A stretch of DNA of 64,000 bases from Solibacillus sp040273735 (lineage in GTDB: Bacteria > Bacillota > Bacilli > Bacillales_A > Planococcaceae), in NCBI RefSeq assembly GCF_040273735.1, contig NZ_JBELZM010000002.1, positions 1 to 64,000 of the forward strand, given 5' to 3'. The notes under the pieces were generated by a model. That model did no database searches and had not been told where the DNA came from. It saw only the letters and a list, made by a program, of their open reading frames with translations. Within the stretch, counting starts at the first letter, position 1; every line of letters begins with the position of its first letter. Positions 17,546 through 25,211 of the stretch are shown one piece after another. Made by a program: the position numbers and the translations under genes.

Positions 17546-18151
17546 ATGTTTCCAATGATGGTCGATTTACGAAATAGGAAATTGGTTGTAATAGGAGGCG
17601 GAAAAATCGCAACTAAGCGAATCGAGTCGTTATTACGCTTCCAACCGAAAATTACAGTTGTAAGTCCAGTGCTTGAGGCAAGTTTGCATGCCCTTGCTAA
17701 AAGTGGTGAAATCGAGCATATTGCTAGAGCATTTCAAATTGGTGATGTGCAAGGAGCCCTTCTCGTCATTGCCGCTACAGATGATGCAGTGGTAAATCAA
17801 CGGGTGAAAGAGAGCTGCAACGCCAATCAGCTCCTTAATATTGTTGATGATCCGGCCAATAGTTCGTTTCATTTTCCGGCAATGTATGAGAAAAATGAAA
17901 TTACGATTGCGGTGACGACGAGCGGAATAAGTCCGATACTCGCCAAAAATCTGCGGGACGAGTTTGCAGCCATTGTTGATGGATTTGAACCGGAATACTT
18001 ATTATTTTTAAAGGAAGTTCGTCGGCTGGTAAAAATGAGTCAATTTTCAAAAGAGCGGAAGCTTACTCTGTTAAAGGATTGCTTGGAAGAATGTTATCAA
18101 TCCAATTCGATTCAACGGAAAATTTTTCTGGAAAAGATGTTTGACTCCTAA
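17546..18151 (+). CDS. sirC: precorrin-2 dehydrogenase (NAD-dependent)
   Basis: A 201-residue SirC/YlnF/CysG-N-type protein that oxidises precorrin-2 to sirohydrochlorin with NAD+. It has the N-terminal Rossmann loop VVIGGGKIATKRIESLLRF, IAATDDAVVNQRV, and the family motif NIVDDPANSSFHFPA followed by ITIAVTTSGISPILAKNLRDEF. It starts two bases after the cysI stop, so translation is probably coupled. With sirA and sirB it completes siroheme synthesis within one operon. Confidence 0.92.
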   Translation: MFPMMVDLRNRKLVVIGGGKIATKRIESLLRFQPKITVVSPVLEASLHALAKSGEIEHIARAFQIGDVQGALLVIAATDDAVVNQRVKESCNANQLLNIVDDPANSSFHFPAMYEKNEITIAVTTSGISPILAKNLRDEFAAIVDGFEPEYLLFLKEVRRLVKMSQFSKERKLTLLKDCLEECYQSNSIQRKIFLEKMFDS

Positions 18152-18175
18152 TAAAATCAACAAATTAATAATAAA

Positions 18176-18207
18176 GGAGCAGTCACAATTGGCTGCTTCT
18201 TTTTTTA
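18176..18207 (+). terminator. terminator of the siroheme/sulfite reductase operon
   Basis: GGAGCAGTC pairs with GGCTGCTTC (two G-U pairs), followed by a run of seven T. Confidence 0.85.
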
Positions 18208-18364
18208 TTTCCATATTTGTCACAAAAATTGGGTAAAGTATCAGAAAATCAATTACAGAAAAAGACAAATTTAATTATGTTATATTAAATAAAAGGTAAG
18301 TAACTTTTAACTTAATAACTTCAATCGGATATAAAGATATGTAAATAAGAATGGAGGTACTTTC

Positions 18365-19312
18365 ATGGTAATACCACTCCAGGAATTACAGATGTATAAA
18401 AATTTTCAGGAACTCGCCAGTGATGTATTAGAACTAGCTAAAGAGATTATGCCTGACAAACTCATTTATTTAAGCTCATTTACTGAGAGTGAGCAAGTTA
18501 TTCTTCAACTTTCAAATTCAAATACACATATTTATTTGACTGAAGGAATCGCAATAAAACTTAATCAAACAGCCTGTAATCTAATTGATTTCGAAAAAAA
18601 TCAACCGTTAATATTTGAGGATATAAGTAAAGAAACTGATTTTGAAGAGCTGAAAATGATAAGTGAAAGAATTAATATTAACGCTTATTTGGGTATTCCA
18701 ATTACCCTTGCAAATGGTGAAAAGTTTGGAACGTTATGTGTGGTACATCATGATGCCGCTCACTTTGATACAAAAAGCGTCAGTTTGCTTCAAAAGATAG
18801 CAAAGATGTTTTCGTACTATTTATTGTTGGAAAAACTGGCCTATAAAGATTCATTGACAGGGCTTTACAATAGGGAATTTCTTTTTGCGTTTTTCAAAGA
18901 ATATTCAAAATTGGGAGGGACTTTGTTCTTTCTCGATTTGGATGGTTTTAAAATGGTAAATGATCTGCATGGTCATAATGCAGGGGATCAGATTCTCAAA
19001 AGTGTAGCATTAAGAATTCAAAAATTTATAAAAGATGAGGAAAATGTATTTGCAGTGAGGTTGGGGGGAGATGAGTTTATTATTAATTTCCCGCTTATTT
19101 CTTCTAAAACAGAAACTGCCAAGCAGGCTGATAAACTTCTTGATTATCTAAATACATGGGATTACGAATATCAGCTTTCCGCAAGTATCGGCATAGTTCA
19201 ATATGTGGCAGAAGATATTTCCTCTCTTGAAACAATACTAGAACATGCGGACAATGCTCTATATCAAGCAAAAGTGGCAGGCAAGAACACGTATAAGTTT
19301 TTTGGGGATTAA
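18365..19312 (+). CDS. GAF-GGDEF diguanylate cyclase
   Basis: A 315-residue soluble protein. Residues about 10-150 look like a GAF sensor (INAYLGIPITLANGEKFGTLCVVHHDAAHFD). Residues about 160-315 form a GGDEF domain with DSLTGLYNREF, FLDLDGFKMVND, RLGGDEFIINF and SASIGIVQYV, so it should make cyclic di-GMP. The RxxD inhibitory site expected just before GGDEF is absent (FAVRLGGDEF), suggesting no product inhibition of the usual kind. ATG 18365 follows GGAGGT. It is monocistronic. Confidence 0.88.
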   Translation: MVIPLQELQMYKNFQELASDVLELAKEIMPDKLIYLSSFTESEQVILQLSNSNTHIYLTEGIAIKLNQTACNLIDFEKNQPLIFEDISKETDFEELKMISERININAYLGIPITLANGEKFGTLCVVHHDAAHFDTKSVSLLQKIAKMFSYYLLLEKLAYKDSLTGLYNREFLFAFFKEYSKLGGTLFFLDLDGFKMVNDLHGHNAGDQILKSVALRIQKFIKDEENVFAVRLGGDEFIINFPLISSKTETAKQADKLLDYLNTWDYEYQLSASIGIVQYVAEDISSLETILEHADNALYQAKVAGKNTYKFFGD

Positions 19313-19371
19313 TGGTTTTTGGCTGGAACCACGTTGAAAAAATAAAAGAGAAAATAAAAAAACCGAATTCG

Positions 19372-19400
19372 CTAAAAATCGTAATTCGGTATTTTATTTT
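19372..19400. terminator. bidirectional terminator
   Basis: ACCGAATT (19372-19379) pairs with AATTCGGT (19383-19390 region). T-rich tracts follow on the plus strand (ATTTTATTTT) and, more convincingly, on the minus strand (seven T). Confidence 0.7.
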
Positions 19401-19681
19401 GCACAACAATAGCTGCCTGGTGGGCCCACAGACGGTCATGTATCGGCATACCTTAACCATGCTCCAGGATTTGAACAAGCTTTATTATTTAAACGTTGAG
19501 CTTTAAAAGTTAAGAGCTTTGAAATTTAAAGTTTCAGGTTTGACCTTTATGCTTTGACCTTTTTTATTGAAAGTACAATTAATAATTGTAGGTTGAGGGA
19601 CTGTTTGGTTGTTTTAACTCGCACACAGTCAAAGCACGAGCGCCGATCCGTTTACTGTTTTCGCTATGCTATGCATATTAG
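19391..19681. other. non-coding block with conserved-looking secondary structure
   Basis: Nothing in about 290 bases codes convincingly. The part at 19400-19480 is GC-richer than its flanks and full of self-complementary segments: GTGGGCCCAC, GTATGCCGATAC, GCAT-N9-ATGC, and CCTGG pairing with CCAGG across about 45 bases. Read on the minus strand it ends at the terminator with the better U-run, as a small RNA would. I cannot assign a family. Confidence 0.35.
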
Positions 19682-20311
19682 TTAAATCTCAATAAATGTT
19701 GTGGCATTTGATTCTGATAATACAGCGTCAACTTCTGATTCAAATTCCTCGATTTTCGCTGCAAGTTCATCGATGATTTTCTTTACTTGCATCGGGTCGA
19801 TCAGTTCGTATTCATTGCGCTTCATAAAAGTATCTGTATGGAGCCTTACTTCTTCTGAAGATGATTGCTTTTCCTTACTGCCTAAAATATTGATTAAATA
19901 GTTTTCAAGCTTTTCAGGAAGTGCTTCGTTGGCAGTTGTTACTTCCTCAATCGCTTCAAAATATTGTCGGCGCATGTGATTCAGCAACTCCTTCTCGTAT
20001 GCAATCGATTGTTTACGTTCAATTGCTTCAGCCACTGTCATTTCAGTTGCACCAATTTTAACGATTGTATCGGCATTTGATTCAACAACGAGTGCTTTCA
20101 GTTTATTGCGGTATTGGATTAGGCTTGTGACCTTGTCATACGATCCCTGCATTTCCTTTTTGTATTCATCAATAGACATACCTTCAATTTTCTCATTGCT
20201 TTTACGGTTTGCTCGAGTCAGCACTACACGGTAGGTCGCCGATTGGATCCGTTCATTAAGCATTTTTAACTCAGACAGTGCACGATGCAGCGATATTCTT
20301 TTCGTCTCCAT
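19682..20311 (-). CDS. uncharacterised helical/coiled-coil protein
   Basis: A 209-residue protein without signal peptide or membrane segment. It is strongly charged and helical (LHRALSELKMLNERI near the start; an acidic C-terminal helix IDELAAKIEEFESEVDAVL). A central motif VKIGATEMTVAEAIERKQ separates the two helical halves. ATG 20311 follows GGAGGTTCATC. I do not recognise a function; similar helical proteins occur in phage and prophage regions, but no other phage gene is near. Confidence 0.7.
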   Translation of the reverse strand: METKRISLHRALSELKMLNERIQSATYRVVLTRANRKSNEKIEGMSIDEYKKEMQGSYDKVTSLIQYRNKLKALVVESNADTIVKIGATEMTVAEAIERKQSIAYEKELLNHMRRQYFEAIEEVTTANEALPEKLENYLINILGSKEKQSSSEEVRLHTDTFMKRNEYELIDPMQVKKIIDELAAKIEEFESEVDAVLSESNATTFIEI

Positions 20312-20512
20312 GATGAACCTCCATCCAATAAAAATTTAGTAGATTCTACTATAGCATAACGATGGCTCATACTGCCTGATAATCAAGAAAAAACCAAAAA
20401 TATCTTTTGAAGTCTTTTGCGGTAAAATGTCCAGAATAAATGCCCTTTAAACAACTACCTGGTATGTAGTGCATAGTATAATAGAAAAAGGTTATAGGAA
20501 AGGTGGAAGCTC

Positions 20513-21163
20513 TTGTATCATCCACAAATGATGTTTCAACCAGTCGCTAACGCAAGGGAAATGACCGTTACAGGGAATGGTGAGATAATTGCTCAGCCTG
20601 ATTATGCGCAAGTACAAATCGAAGTTCGGACGCAAGGGGAAAATGTCAGAACGATTCAGCAGGAGAATGCGGTCATTATGAATCGCGTAATAGACTCACT
20701 AATAGCTTTAAATATACCAAAAGAATCGATTCAGACTGCTGCTTACAATATCTTTCCAACCTATGATTTCATAGACGGAAGACAAGTGCTAAGGGGCTAC
20801 GAGGTACAAAACGCAATAACAGTGAAAATAGCCGATATTAGTCAAGTAGGTACGGTAATTGATACGGCAATTCGAAATGGAGCTAACCATGTATCCGCTA
20901 TCGAGTTTAAAATAACGGATACAGATGTTTACTACCGGCAGGCACTTCAGTATGCTCTGATCGATGCCGTTGGGAAAGCAACAGCTATGGCTAAAACGAT
21001 GCGTGTCACATTACACACGGTGCCGGTGGAAATAATCGAAGAGCAAACGATTGCTCCGATTCCATACAAGGCGATGCAGTTAAGTAGCCAACAGGTAGTG
21101 ACACCGATAGAACCTGGAACAATAACAGTAAGCGCATCAGTTCGTGTAAAGTTTAGTTATTAG
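20513..21163 (+). CDS. SIMPL domain (DUF541) protein
   Basis: A 216-residue protein matching the SIMPL/DUF541 pattern: REMTVTGNGEIIAQPDYAQVQIEV at the start, IQTAAYNIFPTYDF, GYEVQNAITVKI, and the final ITVSASVRVKFSY. The family forms stacked beta/alpha oligomers at or outside the cell envelope and is linked to oxidative stress in some bacteria. No signal peptide is visible. The start is TTG 20513 after GGTGG. Its role here is unknown. Confidence 0.8.
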   Translation: MYHPQMMFQPVANAREMTVTGNGEIIAQPDYAQVQIEVRTQGENVRTIQQENAVIMNRVIDSLIALNIPKESIQTAAYNIFPTYDFIDGRQVLRGYEVQNAITVKIADISQVGTVIDTAIRNGANHVSAIEFKITDTDVYYRQALQYALIDAVGKATAMAKTMRVTLHTVPVEIIEEQTIAPIPYKAMQLSSQQVVTPIEPGTITVSASVRVKFSY

Positions 21164-21184
21164 AAAAATTATATTCCATTCTAT

Positions 21185-21228
21185 AATACTTTAACCGTCT
21201 AAAAAAATAGCGGTTAAGGTATTTTTTA
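21185..21228 (+). terminator. terminator after SIMPL gene
   Basis: A 13-base stem AATACTTTAACCG with CGGTTAAGGTATT (one G-U pair) is followed by TTTTTATT. Confidence 0.85.
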
Positions 21229-21336
21229 TTGCGGCGATTTTCATCCTGAATTCTCTTCTTTTTATATTCAAGCATGTTTTCTACCTGCCTTTACATAAAG
21301 TATCTATGATAAATAGAAATATAAAGAAGGTGCGAA

Positions 21337-22395
21337 TTGAAAAAGAGTATTCAAATTGCAGGGGCGTTTGTCAGTTTAGTTGTCGGTGCAGGTTTTGCTT
21401 CGGGACAGGAAATTATGCAGTACTTTACAAGTTTTGGGTTAATGAGTGTGTTTGGATGTATTGTAGCAACGATTATATTTACGATGTTGGGGATGACGCT
21501 CGCGCAGATTGGCTCGGATTTGCAGACGACTTCCCATAAGGAAGGTATTCATTTTATTGGTGGACGCTTTTTTGGTCCGGTACTCGACCAGCTGATTTCC
21601 TTTGTGCTGTTCGGCATTGCGGTTGTTATGTTGGCTGGAGCGGGTTCTACATTCAATCAGATGTACAGTATGGATGCATCGGTAGGCAGCTTGTTAATGG
21701 CGTTACTTGTTGTAGTGACACTGATGCTTAATGCGGAAAGTATCATTAAAATGCTGGCGGCGCTCATGCCTTATCTACTTGGTATTATTTTTATCCTTTT
21801 AATTTATTCTTTATTTACGATGAATTATCCGATAAGTGAACTAAATGCAATCGCAAAAAGTCAGCCTTCTGCAACCCCGCATTGGTTTTCTGGTGCTGTT
21901 ATATATGTTTCGTACAATATTGCGGGTGGTGCGGCGATGCTTATTGTAATGGGGGGCACGGCTACAAATAGAAAGGTTGCAAGAAGAGGTGGTGCTTTAG
22001 GGGGCATTATTCTTGGTTTGCTTATAATGCTCATTAATATCGCCTTATTTGTCAAAATGGATATTGTGGCAGGTGTGGAAATGCCAACACTGGAACTGGC
22101 AAAACAAATTCATCCTGCTGTAGGAATCATTATGTCCTTTGTGCTTTTAGCGATGATTTACAGTACCGCTGTAGGAACCCTGTATATACTCGCTGTACGA
22201 ATCGTAAAACCGGACCGTTTTGCATTTAAGATTGCGGTCAATTTGCTTTGTATCGTTGGCTTTGCAATTAGTTTAGTAGGCTTTACAACATTGATCAGTA
22301 AGTTGTATGTCGTAATGGGGTATTTAGGTATAGGGCTAATTCTTTGTGTTTTAATTTCAGCATTATTCAAACCGAGTAAACAGAAGGTAACTTGA
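21337..22395 (+). CDS. YkvI-like membrane transporter (LeuT/APC-fold)
   Basis: A 352-residue protein with about ten membrane segments. The first helix, IQIAGAFVSLVVGAGFASGQEIMQYF, has the unwound GxGFASGQE signature typical of LeuT-fold transporters and of the YkvI family. The substrate is unknown. TTG 21337 follows AAGGTG. It is monocistronic and ends at a shared convergent terminator. Confidence 0.8.
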   Translation: MKKSIQIAGAFVSLVVGAGFASGQEIMQYFTSFGLMSVFGCIVATIIFTMLGMTLAQIGSDLQTTSHKEGIHFIGGRFFGPVLDQLISFVLFGIAVVMLAGAGSTFNQMYSMDASVGSLLMALLVVVTLMLNAESIIKMLAALMPYLLGIIFILLIYSLFTMNYPISELNAIAKSQPSATPHWFSGAVIYVSYNIAGGAAMLIVMGGTATNRKVARRGGALGGIILGLLIMLINIALFVKMDIVAGVEMPTLELAKQIHPAVGIIMSFVLLAMIYSTAVGTLYILAVRIVKPDRFAFKIAVNLLCIVGFAISLVGFTTLISKLYVVMGYLGIGLILCVLISALFKPSKQKVT

Positions 22396-22456
22396 ATGAC
22401 GAAGAATTCTATGCTAAAGATTCTTCCTATTTTTTTCATGAAATTCTTCGTCATTC
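22394..22456. terminator. convergent bidirectional terminator
   Basis: A perfect 15-base inverted repeat (22394-22408 with 22442-22456, arm GAATGACGAAGAATT) encloses a smaller hairpin GAAGAAT / ATTCTTC ending at 22426 and followed by CTATTTTTTT. The inner one would stop plus-strand transcripts from the transporter; the outer stem works in both directions. Confidence 0.75.
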
Positions 22457-22473
22457 CGCCTATAACGAACTTA

Positions 22474-22815
22474 TCAATTGTTCTCTTCCGCTTCAAGACG
22501 TGCAATCGTAGCGCGGATTGACTCAATCTCCAGACGGATTTGCTCCATTTTATCATTTAAAGTTGAAAAGGTTCTGGAAAATTGAGTATTTTGGATTTCT
22601 CCATAGCTAGCTAGAATACCATCGATTCGAATGTCATCGAATCGTGCAGCTAAAGTCCCTTTCCATGTAGCTGAAGTAAGTTCTGGCTTTGTCATAAGAT
22701 GCTGATTGCTTGAGAACTCACTTTGCTTTCCGGTTAATTGACCATTGCACGTTTGTAAACGGCTCAAATCATTTTGCTTTTTATTTAACAGAGCATACCA
22801 GTACGCTAAAGACAT
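22474..22815 (-). CDS. DUF5082-like WXG100-related helical protein (T7SS-associated)
   Basis: A 113-residue helical protein with a central W-x-G turn (ATWKGTLAARFDD) and a C-terminal coiled coil (RLEIESIRATIARLEAEEN). This is how the small partners of LXG toxins (DUF5082, B. subtilis YwqH type) look. ATG 22815 follows GAGAGGTGA. Unusually it is read away from the T7SS genes, on the opposite strand just upstream of esxA, and not in front of an LXG gene. It may be an orphan partner or a chaperone shared by both LXG toxins further downstream. Confidence 0.6.
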   Translation of the reverse strand: MSLAYWYALLNKKQNDLSRLQTCNGQLTGKQSEFSSNQHLMTKPELTSATWKGTLAARFDDIRIDGILASYGEIQNTQFSRTFSTLNDKMEQIRLEIESIRATIARLEAEENN

Positions 22816-23017
22816 TCTATCACCTCTCAATTAATTGGTTTAGTCTTTTGAAATATGGGTACCTATATAGAGTAAATAATTGGTTTTATAGCAAATTGTA
22901 GGGATTATTATATAATACCACTTAAATATATCACAAAGAAAATAACATAAAATGGTATACTTTGCTTATTTTATTCCAAAATAATTAGTATAAAATTCCT
23001 CTTTTGCTATATTCTTA

Positions 23018-23045
23018 TTGACCTTATTTGCGAAGTTTCTATAGA
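23018..23045 (+). promoter_or_regulatory. promoter of the T7SS operon
   Basis: TTGACC at 23018-23023 and TATAGA at 23040-23045 have 16 bases between them, placing the transcript start about 70 bases upstream of esxA. A second TATAAT at 22911-22916 has no good -35. Confidence 0.5.
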
Positions 23046-23123
23046 ATGAAATTGAAAATTAGGATTGTTAAATTTTGTGAATTTGATTGCGAAATTTAAT
23101 AATGCCAAAAAGGAGAGAACTTC

Positions 23124-23417
23124 ATGTCAGGAATTATTCGTGTTACCCCAGCAGAACTTGAGGCAATGTCGAATCGCTATGGGAGTGAAAGTGCTCAAGT
23201 AGAAGAACAAATTTCGCGTTTAGATAACATGATTCAAGAGCTGCAGTCAATGTGGGAAGGTGAATCAAGTCGCGCATTCGCGGATCAATATGCAACTTTA
23301 CGTCCATCAATTCAAGATATGCAGCGACTTTTACAGGACGTTTCAGTTCAACTGAAAAATACTGCACATGCTCTTTCTGATGCAGATCGTCAAATTGCAG
23401 GACAAATTCGCGGCTAA
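23124..23417 (+). CDS. esxA: WXG100 family T7SS substrate EsxA/YukE
   Basis: A 97-residue helical hairpin protein with the WXG motif MWEGESSRAF in the middle and no signal peptide. It is secreted by, and needed for, the type VII (ESX/Yuk) secretion machine encoded downstream. AAAAGGAGAG precedes the ATG. It is followed by a hairpin with a T-run before esaB, which should give esxA mRNA in excess. Confidence 0.95.
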   Translation: MSGIIRVTPAELEAMSNRYGSESAQVEEQISRLDNMIQELQSMWEGESSRAFADQYATLRPSIQDMQRLLQDVSVQLKNTAHALSDADRQIAGQIRG

Positions 23418-23439
23418 ATTTCATCGGTGTTTAAGATTC

Positions 23440-23480
23440 AAAGAGCGTCATATTCGGATGAAGGCGCTCTTTTTGTTTTT
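23440..23480 (+). terminator. leaky terminator between esxA and esaB
   Basis: AAAGAGCG (23440-23447) pairs with CGCTCTTT (23465-23472), followed by TTGTTTTTG. The downstream secretion genes have no separate promoter that I can see, so partial read-through is likely. Confidence 0.65.
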
Positions 23481-23539
23481 GTCGACCGTTTTGACCAAGT
23501 TTATCGCTATGTTGCAGAAGATGTGTTGAGGTGAAGGAT

Positions 23540-23779
23540 ATGTACATAGAAGTTTCAATAGATTTAAAACAGTATAACGGGGAGCGCTTCGATCTTCGTC
23601 TATCAAACTCCTATTCCGTCAAAGAGTTAATTGAAATCGTTTGGCAGGTAAAGTCGATTCCCTATCCACCTAAAGAAGGATTCTGGGTACGAAATACAAA
23701 TAAGCAACGAGTTTTATCCGGGAATGAACTCCTGGTGAACAGCGGCATCACAACAGGTGATCGATTAGAAATTTTGTAA
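23540..23779 (+). CDS. esaB: ubiquitin-like T7SS protein EsaB/YukD
   Basis: A 79-residue protein of the YukD ubiquitin-like family (MYIEVSIDLKQYNGERFDLRL ... GITTGDRLEIL), closely following the B. subtilis pattern. ATG 23540 was chosen over GTG 23531 because homologues begin MYI and AGGTGAAGGA lies just before. It is a cytoplasmic regulator or core component of the secretion machine. Confidence 0.93.
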   Translation: MYIEVSIDLKQYNGERFDLRLSNSYSVKELIEIVWQVKSIPYPPKEGFWVRNTNKQRVLSGNELLVNSGITTGDRLEIL

Positions 23780-23791
23780 GGAGTCATGGAG

Positions 23792-25120
23792 ATGACAGAT
23801 AAAAAAACATCCTATTTAGAAAAACAGTTAGAGGCGACCTTCAAGTTTGAACAGGACCAGATTGTATTAACGTTTCAACGGGAAAAAATTAAATTATCCA
23901 ATGAACTGGAAATTATGTTGTTGCAAGAAAACAATCCTTTTATTGAGAAAAATATCACATTAACAGAAGATGAATTAATTTTTACATTTAAAAAAGAATC
24001 AAACTTTATGACATTCGGGAAATTACGAACATTAGATGAAAGAAGTCGATGGATGTTTGCATCAAAGGTATTAAGGTTTATCATGCTACACCAGTCAAAC
24101 CGGCTTCATCTCATTGTTTGTCCTGAAAATATTCTGATAGATGAAAGTTTGACCGCTTATTTTTTGCATTATGGAGTAAAAGAGAGTATTCCTCCTTATG
24201 AAAGAAATAAGGAAAGACTTTGGGCTGAAACAAAAGCAATCATTGCAGCTGCGGTACAGCCGAAATATAAGTTTGACCAATATATTCAGTTTTCCAAGTC
24301 AATTGAATTAAGTCCGGTGGCAGTAAAAATAATGGAAGCAAAAGACGAACAAGAACTTTTGACCATCATCCAAGATCAGCTGCAGCTACTGGAAAAAGAA
24401 GAGAAAAAATACACAAAAATTGCAAAATCAAAATGGAATTGGGTGAGGTACAGTCTGATTGGGCTTCTAGTAGTGTTATTGCCGTTAGGAATCTATACCG
24501 GATACGCAGCTCTCGTAATACAGCCGCAACAAGAAGCATATGTAGCTGTACAAGCACCGTACATCCAAGGGAATTACAGTGAAATTATCGATCAGCTTGC
24601 ACAGTATGACGTTGAAAAAATGCCTAATGTGATTCAGTACGAGTTATCGCTTGCCTACATTGTTAATGAAACTTTGACGGAAGAGCAAAAGGAAAACGTC
24701 TTAAAGACCATTACACTGCAAACAGATCCAAATTATTTTAAGTACTGGATTTACATTGGCAGGGGACAGGCAGAGGAAGCGTTAACGGTGGCGAGGCAAT
24801 TGGAAGATTTAGATTTGATTATGCTTGCGCTGTTGCATTATGAAGAATCGATCAAGGCAGATCGAGAATTAGACGGCGAAGAGCGCGAACAGCTGCTTGA
24901 CAAAGTTCAAACAGAAATAAACGAAGTAACAAAACAGCTTGAAGAATTAAAAGAAGCGCTGGAATCGGAAGATGTGAATACAGATGACCGGAAAGATTCC
25001 GTTTCAAAGCAAGAGCAGGAAATAACAGAAGAAAAAAATACAATTCCTGAAAGTACGAACGAAGCAAAAGCGGAGAAGACTGCCCAGCCGGAAAAAACCA
25101 AGGAAGCGGGAGCCGAATAA
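23792..25120 (+). CDS. essB: T7SS membrane pseudokinase EssB/YukC
   Basis: A 442-residue bitopic protein. Residues 1 to about 210 form the cytoplasmic pseudokinase domain, a single membrane helix follows (WVRYSLIGLLVVLLPLGIYTGYAALV), then an extracellular helical domain and a long acidic, Lys/Glu-rich tail after about residue 360. It bridges EssC and EsaA in the T7SS channel. ATG 23792 gives the better spacing to AAGGAG than ATG 23786. Confidence 0.92.
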   Translation: MTDKKTSYLEKQLEATFKFEQDQIVLTFQREKIKLSNELEIMLLQENNPFIEKNITLTEDELIFTFKKESNFMTFGKLRTLDERSRWMFASKVLRFIMLHQSNRLHLIVCPENILIDESLTAYFLHYGVKESIPPYERNKERLWAETKAIIAAAVQPKYKFDQYIQFSKSIELSPVAVKIMEAKDEQELLTIIQDQLQLLEKEEKKYTKIAKSKWNWVRYSLIGLLVVLLPLGIYTGYAALVIQPQQEAYVAVQAPYIQGNYSEIIDQLAQYDVEKMPNVIQYELSLAYIVNETLTEEQKENVLKTITLQTDPNYFKYWIYIGRGQAEEALTVARQLEDLDLIMLALLHYEESIKADRELDGEEREQLLDKVQTEINEVTKQLEELKEALESEDVNTDDRKDSVSKQEQEITEEKNTIPESTNEAKAEKTAQPEKTKEAGAE

Positions 25121-25211
25121 CTTCAGTTAATGTTTTTCAAAACGAAAATTGTAAAAACACTTTCGAAAATAACAATACATGATTAGGAAATCCCTAATAG
25201 AAGGTGATTTG

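Noticed and set aside
19440..19480. TTCAAATCC on the minus strand as the T-loop of a tRNA.
   Set aside because: The flanking bases do not form a T-stem, and no anticodon or acceptor stem can be drawn.
19104..19506. Open frames on both strands across the end of the GGDEF gene and the following spacer (124 codons minus, 64 codons plus).
   Set aside because: They overlap a real gene and a terminator, lack ribosome sites and have implausible composition.
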